DNA of 30,878 bases from an uncultured Clostridia bacterium. GTDB lineage: Bacteria; Bacillota; Clostridia; Peptostreptococcales; Anaerovoracaceae. Of the stretch, positions 1-7,506 are shown piece after piece; the first letter of the stretch is position 1; the number at the start of each line of letters is the position of its first letter. The stretch is from NCBI GenBank assembly GCA_938009115.1, contig CALLHZ010000107.1:1-30878 (forward strand), read 5' to 3'. The position numbers and the translations under genes were made by a program. The notes beneath the pieces were generated by a model. That model had not been told where the DNA came from. It worked only from the letters and a program-made list of their open reading frames with translations, and ran no database searches.

Positions 1-18
1 TTCCCTTCACCCGCTCCA
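1..18 (+). tRNA. 3' end of a tRNA (partial, probably Gly)
   Basis: The first bases read as the last two T-loop bases, a T-stem strand CCCTT, an acceptor strand CACCCGC, discriminator T and an encoded CCA. A Rho-independent terminator starts four bases later, as expected for the end of a tRNA transcript. Acceptor ...CACCCGC-T-CCA is common in clostridial tRNA-Gly(TCC), but the anticodon lies outside the window, so the identity is inference. Confidence 0.6.
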
Positions 19-21
19 AGC

Positions 22-51
22 AAAAACAGATGGCTTGACCATCTGTTTTTT
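22..51. terminator. Bidirectional Rho-independent terminator
   Basis: A 12-bp perfect stem (22-33 with 39-50) around a five-base loop has A5 on the left and T6 on the right, so it can end both the incoming tRNA transcript and the leftward TraX-like gene. Confidence 0.85.
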
Positions 52-95
52 ATTGAAATGACGACAAGGGAATGGAACCCTCGCCGTTATTTTGG

Positions 96-854
96 TTAGT
101 TCAGCCAGAAGACCCGGATCAGACCCAGGATGGTCATGTGCAGTGGATAGTAGATATAGAAAAGCCATTTCATCCCATTCCATTTCCCCCGCGCGCCGTT
201 GTAGGTGTACAGGAAAGGAAACGACAGGGCAACGGCCAGTTGGACCAGTCCGTAAGTGACGTTGAAAAATATAGCATACCCTGCAGCATACAAAGCGACG
301 GGAATAAAAATTCCCAGCATCTGCTTCTTAAAGTCGCCTCTGTTGAGCCCCACAAGCACGATGGCCATAGGGGCCGCGGCACTCCAGTCCGCAGGCAGAG
401 ATATCAGCACACACCCAATGACCAGAAGCCACTTGATCGCCTTCGTCATCCGCGGATCTTCGCTTTTTGCCACAGCCAGCGCGATCAGACCCCACATCAA
501 AGACCAGATGATGCTGGTCTGGCTGAAGATCATGCCGTTTTGAAAGGGTATGAACGTGCCGCCGAAGCAAAGGGCATACGCAAAGTGGGACAGGATGGCA
601 AAAATGAGCATCCGCTTGATGTACTTCCCAAGATCTTTCGTATAATGATATCCCTCGGCAATAAAGAAAAACATGATTGGCGCCGTCATTCTGCCGATGC
701 AGTGCAGGAGGACCGGCAGAGCCGCCTGGTCGAAGCCCGGCATAAAAGTCCAGGTCAGATGGTCGATGGTCATGGCGACGATGGCGATCAGCTTCAGGGC
801 ATTGGCATTGAGTCCGGCTTGGTTTTTCCCGTTTTGGATCTCTTGGCTGTTCAT
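96..854 (-). CDS. TraX family membrane protein (acyltransferase-like)
   Basis: A 252-residue integral membrane protein. After a short polar start it has the typical TraX N-terminal core (LKLIAIVAMTIDHL, about residues 21-34), then a succession of hydrophobic segments to the end, with a conserved HMT near the C-terminus. TraX was first known as the F-plasmid pilin N-acetylase. Chromosomal homologues in Firmicutes are thought to acylate surface or secreted molecules, substrate unknown. There are no conjugation genes nearby, so a pilin role is unlikely. AAAGGAAG precedes the ATG, and a TGCTATAAT extended -10 lies about 37 bases upstream. It is transcribed alone towards the terminator at 22-51 and divergently from the C45-type hydrolase. 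Confidence 0.85.
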   Translation of the reverse strand: MNSQEIQNGKNQAGLNANALKLIAIVAMTIDHLTWTFMPGFDQAALPVLLHCIGRMTAPIMFFFIAEGYHYTKDLGKYIKRMLIFAILSHFAYALCFGGTFIPFQNGMIFSQTSIIWSLMWGLIALAVAKSEDPRMTKAIKWLLVIGCVLISLPADWSAAAPMAIVLVGLNRGDFKKQMLGIFIPVALYAAGYAIFFNVTYGLVQLAVALSFPFLYTYNGARGKWNGMKWLFYIYYPLHMTILGLIRVFWLN

Positions 855-890
855 AGTACTTCCTTTCTGTCTTGTGGTAAACTATACATG

Positions 891-899
891 ATTATAGCA
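891..899 (-). promoter_or_regulatory. Extended -10 promoter for the TraX-like gene
   Basis: Read on the minus strand this is TGCTATAAT, a consensus extended -10, about 37 bases before the TraX-like start codon. I see no good -35, which extended -10 promoters can lack. Confidence 0.5.
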
Positions 900-926
900 T
901 TCTTATCAACTCTAAGGAGGCCTGTC

Positions 927-1931
927 ATGGAACACACATTTCCATTCGTTGAATTGATCGGAACGGCGTACGAAACCGGCGTACAGACCGGGAAGCTGTT
1001 TCGCTCCGAGCTTTGCAAGGGCGCCAAAGCGTCCGAAGCGCTTCTTAGGAATTCAGAGGTCCGAAAGGATTTCGAAACCGTAAAGCGAATCCTTGAAACG
1101 GAATATCCGGACGAGCTTCTCCACGCCTACGGCCGGGCCGACGGCGCCGGCGCCGACCGGGATGCCTATCTGCTGTTCTTATGCTATGAACTCGGCGAAG
1201 ACCGGGGGCCGGAGCGCTGCTCGGATATCATCGTGTGCGATGCCGGGCGCATCATCATAGGGCACAATGAAGATGGTCCCTATACCATCCAAAACTCAGC
1301 ACTGGTCAAATATACCACCGGCGGAGACTGGTACTATGACTACGCATCACCCGATGCCCTGTCCGGCGGATCCTTCGGCTTTACCTCCGCCGGTCTGGTC
1401 TACACGATGAACTACATGTATCTGGAAACCTTGCGAAGAGACCGGACGCCGGTTTGGTTCTTTCTCCGGCGTCTTGTGGCGTGCAAAAGCATTGAAGAAA
1501 TCAAGAGATATCTTGAAAAAATCGATATCGCCTCAGGCTTCCACTGGAACCTGTGTATCGGCGGGAAAGCTTATGAGATCGAAGCAAAATACGATCATGC
1601 GGAAATCACGGAGGTGAACGGGATTTTCGTCCACACGAATCACTACTTGAATCCTTCCATGGACGAGGGTTATTCAGATCCGGAATCCAATACGCTATTC
1701 CGCTATGCCAAGATCAGGGAGTTGATCCGCAAAAAAGGAAACATCCTCCGCTCGGCGGAGGATGTGGAAAATATTTTGAGTTATCAGAGCACTACTTATT
1801 ACAACAGCATTTTCGAGACGCCTGAAATGGGGAAAGGCATCACGGCCTGCACCGTGATCTTTGACAGCGGCAATCATTCCCTCAACTACAGAAACCACAT
1901 GATCGGAAAGTGCTATACCTTTTCTCTGTGA
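927..1931 (+). CDS. C45-family autoproteolytic acyltransferase/hydrolase
   Basis: A 334-residue protein of the acyl-CoA:6-aminopenicillanate acyltransferase-like (peptidase C45, Ntn-hydrolase) group. In this fold a cysteine becomes the N-terminal nucleophile after self-cleavage. The candidate is Cys98 in RCSDII, followed 14 residues later by the family signature GHNEDG (112-117). Later segments (GGSFGFTSAGLVYTMN, FVHTNHYL, ITACTVIFD) fit the family. The in-frame open frame extends far upstream, but that part is antisense to the TraX-like gene. AAGGAGG at 914-920 sets the ATG at 927. There is no signal peptide, so it is cytoplasmic. Members cleave or form small amides, and the substrate here is unknown. 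Its 3' end overlaps the convergent Memo-AMMECR1 gene by 19 bases. Confidence 0.8.
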   Translation: MEHTFPFVELIGTAYETGVQTGKLFRSELCKGAKASEALLRNSEVRKDFETVKRILETEYPDELLHAYGRADGAGADRDAYLLFLCYELGEDRGPERCSDIIVCDAGRIIIGHNEDGPYTIQNSALVKYTTGGDWYYDYASPDALSGGSFGFTSAGLVYTMNYMYLETLRRDRTPVWFFLRRLVACKSIEEIKRYLEKIDIASGFHWNLCIGGKAYEIEAKYDHAEITEVNGIFVHTNHYLNPSMDEGYSDPESNTLFRYAKIRELIRKKGNILRSAEDVENILSYQSTTYYNSIFETPEMGKGITACTVIFDSGNHSLNYRNHMIGKCYTFSL

Positions 1932-3241
1932 CGGAAAACCTCAAAGCGCTGCATCCTGTAAGGCTGGTTCGGATCGATCCCCGCCTTCTGCAACGCGATG
2001 CGAACCTGCTGCTCCGCGGCCTCGATCTCTTCCAGGTCCGGAAGGAGAAGGCCTCTCCGGCCTCCGAAAGAAACGATGACACCGTATCGTTTGGGATCCA
2101 GCTCTGAAATATCACTGACAGCTTCGGGCGCGCTCAGGACATCAACGCTGTATTCCAAAAGCGGCAGCTCTTTTTCCCGGACAGGTAGAAAACGGGGATC
2201 TTCGATGCCCGCGCTCACGGCATTGTGAATGATTTCAGAGGCAAGGCTGTCCCGGACCGGCTGGATCGTACCGATACAGCCCCGGAGCTGGCCGTCGATC
2301 TTGAGCGAAACGAAAGCTCCGCTGCGGCGGTCTGCGAGCTCCGGGGGGAGCCCTTCCGGCAAAGCCGGAAGGCTGCCGGTCCGAACGTAATGCTCCAGCG
2401 ATCCCCGAGCCAAGGCAACGTAAGGATCCCGCACCGATTCGAGCGGAGAAAAAGAAGCCACCAAATAGCCGACGCCGAAGGGCGCTTCGTAAGAAAGCTC
2501 TTCGGCTTTGATTTTTGCGCCGTCCAATGCTCCGGCCATGATCTGCAGCGGCCGCAGCCCGCACTCCGCGGCACGGTGGAAAAAATGATCATCAAAGGAG
2601 AAGAAACGAGAAAGGTCCGAAGTCTGGACGGCCTCGCGGATCCTGCGGTCGAAAACAGGGCCCTCGGCAGATAATCCATAGGGACCTTCTTTCGACAACT
2701 TGTGAGATAAATCGCCACTGGCGATAAAGACGAAAGAACGCCCCAACTCTTCTGCCGCCAGCGCAATGCACCGGCCAAGATTGCGGTGAAGTTCGGAGGA
2801 AAGTCCTGAGACCGACACCCGCACCACCGGGATGTCCAAGCCCCGAGCCTTTATAAAATACAATGGGATCAAGGTCCCGTGGTCCAATGCAGCATGATCA
2901 TCTTGTGATGCCAGGGCAGGCAGCCCTTCCCGGCCGGCCAGCCGGGAGATCCTCCCGGCCAGGTCCCCGTCGCAGCGCACCTCCATGCGGACCTGAGGCG
3001 CGCCGAAATCCGCAAAGGAGCCTGAGGCGCGTCCGCCGGCCTGAAGCGTAAAGCAATCTTCATAGCTCGGCCCATGGGGCGTGGCAATCACCAGCACATC
3101 GGGCTTAAGATCTCCGATATGCTCCGCTACTTTCCTATAGGCCTCGACGGTTTTCTGAATCGTCTTTTGCCTTCCTCCCCCCACCTCAGGAATAATCAGA
3201 GGCGGATGCGGCACGAGAAACGCACCCTTTAACATTATCAT
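1913..3241 (-). CDS. amrB/amrA: AmmeMemoRadiSam system fusion protein: Memo (B) - AMMECR1 (A)
   Basis: A 442-residue fusion of two domains usually encoded apart. Residues 1-265 are a Memo-like domain of the LigB-type dioxygenase fold (FLVPHPPLIIPEVG, DHGTLIPLYF, FIASGDLSH, FGVGYLVASF). Residues 270-442 are an AMMECR1 domain with the invariant LRGCIGT (319-325). The open frame extends further upstream into the radical SAM gene. I chose the ATG at 3241 because the Memo domain starts there and GGCAGG lies just before it. ATG 3235 is an alternative. It follows the radical SAM gene by 29 bases, so both are probably one transcript. In prokaryotes these proteins act with the radical SAM partner. I do not claim a substrate. 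Confidence 0.9.
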   Translation of the reverse strand: MIMLKGAFLVPHPPLIIPEVGGGRQKTIQKTVEAYRKVAEHIGDLKPDVLVIATPHGPSYEDCFTLQAGGRASGSFADFGAPQVRMEVRCDGDLAGRISRLAGREGLPALASQDDHAALDHGTLIPLYFIKARGLDIPVVRVSVSGLSSELHRNLGRCIALAAEELGRSFVFIASGDLSHKLSKEGPYGLSAEGPVFDRRIREAVQTSDLSRFFSFDDHFFHRAAECGLRPLQIMAGALDGAKIKAEELSYEAPFGVGYLVASFSPLESVRDPYVALARGSLEHYVRTGSLPALPEGLPPELADRRSGAFVSLKIDGQLRGCIGTIQPVRDSLASEIIHNAVSAGIEDPRFLPVREKELPLLEYSVDVLSAPEAVSDISELDPKRYGVIVSFGGRRGLLLPDLEEIEAAEQQVRIALQKAGIDPNQPYRMQRFEVFRHREKV

Positions 3242-3270
3242 ACACCTGCCTTTCTCAACCTCAAGCAGCT

Positions 3271-4149
3271 TCACACAGTGATATTTCCCGGATGGATGCG
3301 CGTAAGTCCCGCATGCCTTCCGATCAGCTCGGCAGCCTGAATCGTTTCCGCCGGGGTCGGGGGACGGTCCGTCATGCGCCAGCAAGGAAAAAACCGGGTG
3401 ATGTGCCAGGGCACCGAAGGATCCAGTTCCGAAGCAATGAACCGGGCGATGCCCGACAATTCCTTCACGTCATCGTTGATGCCTGGAACGATCAGCGTCG
3501 TGAGCTCGACGTGAACGCCGGCATCATAAAGACTTCGGATATTGTCCAGCACCGGCATAAGCCTTCCGCTGCAATACCTGCGATAGATATTGTCACTGAA
3601 AGCTTTCAAATCTACATTGGCAGCATCCAGATAGGGAAGTAAGAGTCCAAGCGCTTCCGACGTCATAAACCCGTTGGTCACCCAAATATTTTTCAATCCC
3701 GCGGCCCGGGCTGCTTTCATGATCTCCAGCGCATATTCAAAAAACACCGTAGGCTCCGAATAGGTATAAGAAACCGATCGGCATTTCCACTCAAAAGCCT
3801 TGTGTATATGGGCATCCGCCTTGATCGCGGCTCCCCGCACGGCAGAATCAGAACCTCTGGCCTGAGAAATCTCCCAGTTCTGACACCATGAGCATTTCAT
3901 GTTGCAGCCTTCGGCGGAAAGAGAGTAGGTCTTTGTCCCGGGCATAAAATAGTATAATGGTTTTTTTTCAACGGGATCGGCTGCCACGGAGATCGTCTTG
4001 CCATAATTCAGACTGTACAGGCACCCGCCGTCATTTTTTCGCACGCCGCACCGTCCCCTGGCGCCCGCCGGGATGATGCACCTGTGATGGCAAAGATTGC
4101 AGATGACCCGATTTCCGGGAAATCCTTCGTACAGCAGGGCTTCTCTCAT
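3271..4149 (-). CDS. amrS: AmmeMemoRadiSam system radical SAM enzyme
   Basis: A 292-residue radical SAM protein. Residues 17-34 hold four cysteines (CNLC, HHRC, RGRC) typical of this family's N-terminal extra cluster. CNMKCSWC (82-89) is the Cx3Cx2C motif that binds the catalytic [4Fe-4S] cluster. Downstream TYSEPTVFFEY, NVDLKAF and PWHITRFFP match the barrel. The start is ATG 4149, with GAGGAGGG upstream. The open frame continues another 154 codons, but that stretch is antisense to the deacetylase. The protein stops right after HPGNITV, where homologues I know continue with a C-terminal cysteine-rich tail, so it seems to be a short form. It is first gene of the operon with the Memo-AMMECR1 fusion. 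Confidence 0.9.
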   Translation of the reverse strand: MREALLYEGFPGNRVICNLCHHRCIIPAGARGRCGVRKNDGGCLYSLNYGKTISVAADPVEKKPLYYFMPGTKTYSLSAEGCNMKCSWCQNWEISQARGSDSAVRGAAIKADAHIHKAFEWKCRSVSYTYSEPTVFFEYALEIMKAARAAGLKNIWVTNGFMTSEALGLLLPYLDAANVDLKAFSDNIYRRYCSGRLMPVLDNIRSLYDAGVHVELTTLIVPGINDDVKELSGIARFIASELDPSVPWHITRFFPCWRMTDRPPTPAETIQAAELIGRHAGLTRIHPGNITV

Positions 4150-4189
4150 GATGGCCACCCTCCTCTGCTCAGATCCTTCCATCCCTTCA

Positions 4190-4218
4190 TTGACAATGGC
4201 AGGACCTCTCAATATAAT
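4190..4218 (+). promoter_or_regulatory. Perfect consensus promoter for the deacetylase-like gene
   Basis: TTGACA (4190-4195), a 17-base spacer, and TATAAT (4213-4218): an exact vegetative sigma consensus. Predicted start near 4225 leaves a leader of about 75 bases before the ATG at 4302. Confidence 0.8.
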
Positions 4219-4239
4219 TTGCTTATCTGAATCATTGAA
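4211..4239 (-). promoter_or_regulatory. Promoter for the AmmeMemoRadiSam operon
   Basis: On the minus strand TTCAAT (4239-4234), 17 bases, TATATT (4216-4211). Its -10 overlaps the -10 of the opposite promoter, so polymerases cannot occupy both at once. Confidence 0.55.
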
Positions 4240-4301
4240 AAGGATCGCACCGGCTGAAGTACGGGCCGGCTGGATCGTCAGTATCACAAGGAGGCATGAA
4301 C

Positions 4302-5147
4302 ATGCAGCATACAGGAACCGTCCACATCCCGGAAGGGAAAAAACTCGCAGTAAACCTGGGCTTTGATTTCGACGCTTTTTCAGTCTGGATGGAGACGTTT
4401 CATCAACCCAGCCAGGCTTATCTGTCCAGAGGAGAATACGGCGCAGAGGTCTGCGTTCCGCGGATCCTGGACCTGTTGGACAAATATCAGCTGAAGGCCG
4501 GATTCTGCATCCCTGGCCACACAGCGGATTCTTATCCGGAAGTCTGCAGGGAGATCGTCGCGGCCGGTCATGAAGTGATGCATCACGGGTACGTTCACGA
4601 AGATCCCACAAACCTGAAAGCCGAGGAAGAAGAGGCGATTCTGGTCAAAGGCTTCGAAGCGCTGGCCCGCATTGGCGCAAAGCCCCTGGGCTACCGTTCC
4701 CCCGGATTCGACCTCAGCGAAAATACCCTGAAGCTTCTGGAGAAGCACGGCATTCTATACGATTCCAGCCTGATGGGCAACGATTTTTATCCTTACCATC
4801 CCAGGATCTGCAAGGCCAATTTTGATAAAGGCAACGAGTATGTTGAAACATCCGGCGTCGTGGAAATGCCCGTCACCTGGTATCTGGATGATTTCCCTCA
4901 TTTTGAATTTATCGGTTCCAGGACCGGGATGAAGCCTCAGAGTCAGGTCTATGAAATTTGGCAGACTTACTTCGACTACGGTGTTCAGAACGCCCCCGGC
5001 GGCATGATGGCCATCACCATGCACCCGCAGGTGATCGGCAGACCGCACCACATCACCATGCTGGAAGAGCTGATCCGGCACATGCTCGACAACGGCGCCT
5101 GGTTCACCACACTTCAGGGAATCTACCAGAATACGACGTTTCGCTGA
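4302..5147 (+). CDS. Polysaccharide deacetylase (NodB/PuuE-like) family hydrolase
   Basis: A 281-residue cytoplasmic protein with the CE4/NodB-type metal-dependent amidohydrolase fold. FDFD (21-24) corresponds to the catalytic and metal Asp motif, H95-x3-H99 (HGYVH) to the metal histidines, and YRSPGFDLS to the arginine motif. The lack of a signal peptide and the PGHTAD segment recall the PuuE/allantoinase-like branch, which cleaves small amides, rather than secreted peptidoglycan deacetylases. AAGGAGG (4288-4294) is only one base before ATG 4296 but seven before ATG 4302, so I chose 4302. It is transcribed alone from a consensus promoter and ends at the hairpin 5162-5193. The exact substrate is unknown. 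Confidence 0.85.
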   Translation: MQHTGTVHIPEGKKLAVNLGFDFDAFSVWMETFHQPSQAYLSRGEYGAEVCVPRILDLLDKYQLKAGFCIPGHTADSYPEVCREIVAAGHEVMHHGYVHEDPTNLKAEEEEAILVKGFEALARIGAKPLGYRSPGFDLSENTLKLLEKHGILYDSSLMGNDFYPYHPRICKANFDKGNEYVETSGVVEMPVTWYLDDFPHFEFIGSRTGMKPQSQVYEIWQTYFDYGVQNAPGGMMAITMHPQVIGRPHHITMLEELIRHMLDNGAWFTTLQGIYQNTTFR

Positions 5148-5161
5148 TCCGCTCTGATGTC

Positions 5162-5193
5162 AAAAGGATGCGCCCGGAGGCGCATCCTTTTTC
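5162..5193. terminator. Bidirectional terminator between convergent genes
   Basis: A 13-bp perfect stem (5162-5174 with 5179-5191), tetraloop CGGA, A4 on one side and T5 on the other. It serves the deacetylase-like gene and the opposing small gene. Confidence 0.9.
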
Positions 5194-5201
5194 TTGGCTT
5201 A

Positions 5202-5471
5202 TTATTCTTTGACTGCTGCGATCTGGCCCATCAGGTCTTCGATGGCTTTATTGTGGCCCTCGATCTCCCGGCACAAGGCCATCACTGCTTCATCCAACTC
5301 TTCTCCGGCGGTGAACTTGTCCAGATAGTGGCCGCCGATTTTCTGCAGCACTTCCTCGATCGCATTTTTTTCTTTGCTCACTTTTGCTTTCAGCTTGGTG
5401 ATCTCCACTGCTTCGCCGGCCTTTTCCGTCATGTCCTTGGCGATGCTGCCCAGCTTATCTAAAAATGCCAT
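5202..5471 (-). CDS. Small coiled-coil protein, function unknown
   Basis: An 89-residue, charged, almost wholly helical protein that starts with an amphipathic stretch (MAFLDKLGSIAKDM) followed by heptad-like Lys/Glu-rich segments. It resembles the N-terminal part of a family of small clostridial proteins that often carry a C-terminal zinc ribbon. This one has no CxxC pair, with a single Cys near residue 67. Strong evidence that it is real: AAAGGAGG before the ATG, TTGCGC-N17-TATAAT promoter upstream and a terminator directly downstream. It is a single-gene unit. Membrane or stress-associated scaffolding would be a guess. Confidence 0.8.
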   Translation of the reverse strand: MAFLDKLGSIAKDMTEKAGEAVEITKLKAKVSKEKNAIEEVLQKIGGHYLDKFTAGEELDEAVMALCREIEGHNKAIEDLMGQIAAVKE

Positions 5472-5531
5472 GGTATCCCTCCTTTATGCTCCTGTGCGGG
5501 TATGGTTGCTCGTCATGCTTCTCTTTGCCTC

Positions 5532-5560
5532 ATTATATCTTGATGAGGCTTGCTGCGCAA
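5532..5560 (-). promoter_or_regulatory. Promoter for the small coiled-coil gene
   Basis: Minus strand TTGCGC (5560-5555), 17-base spacer, TATAAT (5537-5532), about 60 bases before the ATG. Confidence 0.65.
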
Positions 5561-5583
5561 TCCCGGAAAACAGTATTACAGGA

Positions 5584-6489
5584 TCATCCTGCCGGATTTT
5601 CCAGGTATCGCTCCAAATTTTCGATCACTTTTTGTGTCAGCCGTTCCAAAGCTTTTGTACTGGCGCCGGCGCCCGGCGGTCCCTTGCGGACGGCATTGGG
5701 GAAACGAAGGATCTCCGCATCGCCTGCCGCCCCCAGCGTATCACAGAAAAAGAAATGCCGCGGATCCTCTGCCAGCCATTTTTTCAAAGCTTCCGTGTCG
5801 TGCCCGGGGCCAATGGAAGTATTAAAAAGCATTTTCCGGCCGGTCATGATCCGAAACTCCGGTTCGCCCAGCAAAATCACATTCTTGTTCAGGCCCAGGC
5901 AAATGATTTCGCTCTCCCGCAGCAATTCGTGGAGAGGCCTGAAGTGCATGCCCGCAGCCTCTTTCTCAGGCTTGACGCTCCTGGCAAAGTACGAGATCTC
6001 CGCGCCCAACAGCTGAAGGGCCTGGGCGATCATACTGCCTGTGGTGCCCATACCCACCATGCCGGCTTTAATCCCTGTAAGCTCCTGGGGATAACCAGCC
6101 CATTTGAGCGGCCCGTATCCATGCAGCAGCCCAATAGCCTCATACAGCACATATTCCACCACGCCGTTATCTCCGTAATCCCGTATCCCGGCCACGGTGA
6201 TACCCTGCGACCGGGCGTAAGCAATGTCTACATTGGCCGACTCTTCCGAGTAAAGGCTGCAGCACATGCCAATGTAGCGCAGACTGGGACACCGGGAAAG
6301 CACCGCCCGGGGATAATTGCTGGTGTGGCTCACCAGGATCCCGTCCGCATTGCCGATTCTGGCAATGATCTCTTCTTCCGAGCCGGGAATGTCATTGAAC
6401 AGAATGACCTGCTCTGCCATTTGGTACAACCGGTCGATACCGGATTGCAGCATACCGGTAGGCTCTGTCACCACGATCTTTCTGAACAT
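5584..6489 (-). CDS. D-2-hydroxyacid dehydrogenase-like NAD-binding protein, catalytic residues changed
   Basis: A 301-residue homologue of the D-isomer-specific 2-hydroxyacid dehydrogenases. The nucleotide-binding motif GMVGMGTTGS (about 143-152) is intact. The catalytic arginine motif, normally N-x-A/S-R-G, reads NTSIG here (Ile about 226). The C-terminal TPH histidine motif is replaced by a stretch PNAVRKGPPG without His. It may therefore bind NAD(H) but not do the usual hydride transfer, or use other residues. AAGGAGG precedes two adjacent ATGs. 6489 gives the better spacing and 6492 is the alternative. It is last gene of the leftward operon, translationally coupled to the asparaginase-like gene (TGATG). 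Confidence 0.85.
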   Translation of the reverse strand: MFRKIVVTEPTGMLQSGIDRLYQMAEQVILFNDIPGSEEEIIARIGNADGILVSHTSNYPRAVLSRCPSLRYIGMCCSLYSEESANVDIAYARSQGITVAGIRDYGDNGVVEYVLYEAIGLLHGYGPLKWAGYPQELTGIKAGMVGMGTTGSMIAQALQLLGAEISYFARSVKPEKEAAGMHFRPLHELLRESEIICLGLNKNVILLGEPEFRIMTGRKMLFNTSIGPGHDTEALKKWLAEDPRHFFFCDTLGAAGDAEILRFPNAVRKGPPGAGASTKALERLTQKVIENLERYLENPAG

Positions 6490-7493
6490 CATAGCCTCCT
6501 TAGAGAAAATACAGCCCTCTTCTTTCCGACGATACGTCCGGTGGCATTGATCAGGTCGGCAGAAAACGCATCTCCGATCCGTTGGATCGTTTCTTCGTTT
6601 TCGTAGTTCAACTGCCGCAGGATCTCGCTGATGACCAGAGGCATATGCGCGCTGCTTCCGTCATACACCTTCACCGCCACGCCGATCCGCTCCTTTTTCA
6701 AGCCCAGAGTGTATACTCCGTCAGCCCCGGTTTTTCCGATGAGGTTGGGATCCTTGCATAATACCCCGCAGAGGGACGCTGCATCCATCAGGTTTTCCGG
6801 ATGGCGGGCAATTACCGCCGCATTGCGGATCGCTGCTGCTGCGACCGCCGGATCGCTGATCAGGTCCGGCGCCGCCAGTCGAAGATAGGACAGCGCCATG
6901 TTGGGCATGGGAACGCCAAACACCGGGACGCCGCAGCCGTCCCAGCCCACCTTGATCTCCTCTCTGGGAACATCAGTAAAGACCGACAGGCACCTCAGGA
7001 TCTCCTGCTGCACAGGGCTTTCCGCCTTCCAGTAATCCGCCGGGTCTCCACCCATTTCCCGCTGCATCAGGATCAGGCCCAGGTGCTTGCCGATGCAGTT
7101 GTGATAGAGCTTTGACGGAGACTTGCCCTCCAGCTTGTATTGTGTCGCATAAGAGTCCCAGATGGGATAGCACGGCAGCATGATCAGAAGGTCCGGCGAG
7201 ATACTGCCCTTTTCCATGATATTTTCAATCAGTTCCATTTGTCGCGGGCTGCAGGCCAGAGAGCCTGACATGATGGACAATTCTTCGTCGGTCAAGCCGT
7301 ATTTCCTGTCGAGTCCCAGGGAATAGAGGGGCAGGATCTGGATCGGTTTGGAGGAAGAACGGTAATAGCTGACAAAGTCTGTGTCACCGGCCTTCAGATA
7401 CAAGCCTGATTCATTGACGACGGCAATGCTGCCGACCTGAAAGCATTCCAGCAGCGGACCTCGTGTGATTTCGATCAATCTTTCCGGTTCCAT
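6489..7493 (-). CDS. Asparaginase II / class 3 asparaginase-like protein
   Basis: A 334-residue member of the asparaginase II family (Rhizobium etli AnsA/ReAV type). That fold uses an SxxK pair and a zinc site made of Cys, Lys and Cys. Here S46-x-x-K49 (RSSSKPIQ), the CxxKH segment (NCIGKHLG), DGCGVP and GKTGADG are all present. The normal SHSGE segment is changed to SLACS, and NCSGKH to NCIGKH, so the pocket differs from true asparaginases. The substrate may be another amide or lactam. Start ATG 7493 has GAGGAG upstream. An in-frame upstream extension overlaps the preceding gene and is not used. Third gene of the operon, 13 bases after the dehydrogenase. Confidence 0.85.
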   Translation of the reverse strand: MEPERLIEITRGPLLECFQVGSIAVVNESGLYLKAGDTDFVSYYRSSSKPIQILPLYSLGLDRKYGLTDEELSIMSGSLACSPRQMELIENIMEKGSISPDLLIMLPCYPIWDSYATQYKLEGKSPSKLYHNCIGKHLGLILMQREMGGDPADYWKAESPVQQEILRCLSVFTDVPREEIKVGWDGCGVPVFGVPMPNMALSYLRLAAPDLISDPAVAAAAIRNAAVIARHPENLMDAASLCGVLCKDPNLIGKTGADGVYTLGLKKERIGVAVKVYDGSSAHMPLVISEILRQLNYENEETIQRIGDAFSADLINATGRIVGKKRAVFSLRRL

Positions 7494-7506
7494 GATGTCT
7501 CCTCTC

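Noticed and set aside
72..926. Upstream in-frame extension of the C45-type hydrolase frame (about 285 codons)
   Set aside because: It is wholly antisense to the TraX-like gene, lacks domain similarity, and a strong ribosome site marks ATG 927.
4150..4611. 154-codon N-terminal extension of the radical SAM gene
   Set aside because: It runs antisense through the deacetylase gene and both promoters; the family start fits ATG 4149 with GAGGAGGG.
5374..6606. 410-codon rightward open frame
   Set aside because: It is antisense to the 2-hydroxyacid dehydrogenase homologue, with a His/Gln/Pro-rich shadow composition and no motif.
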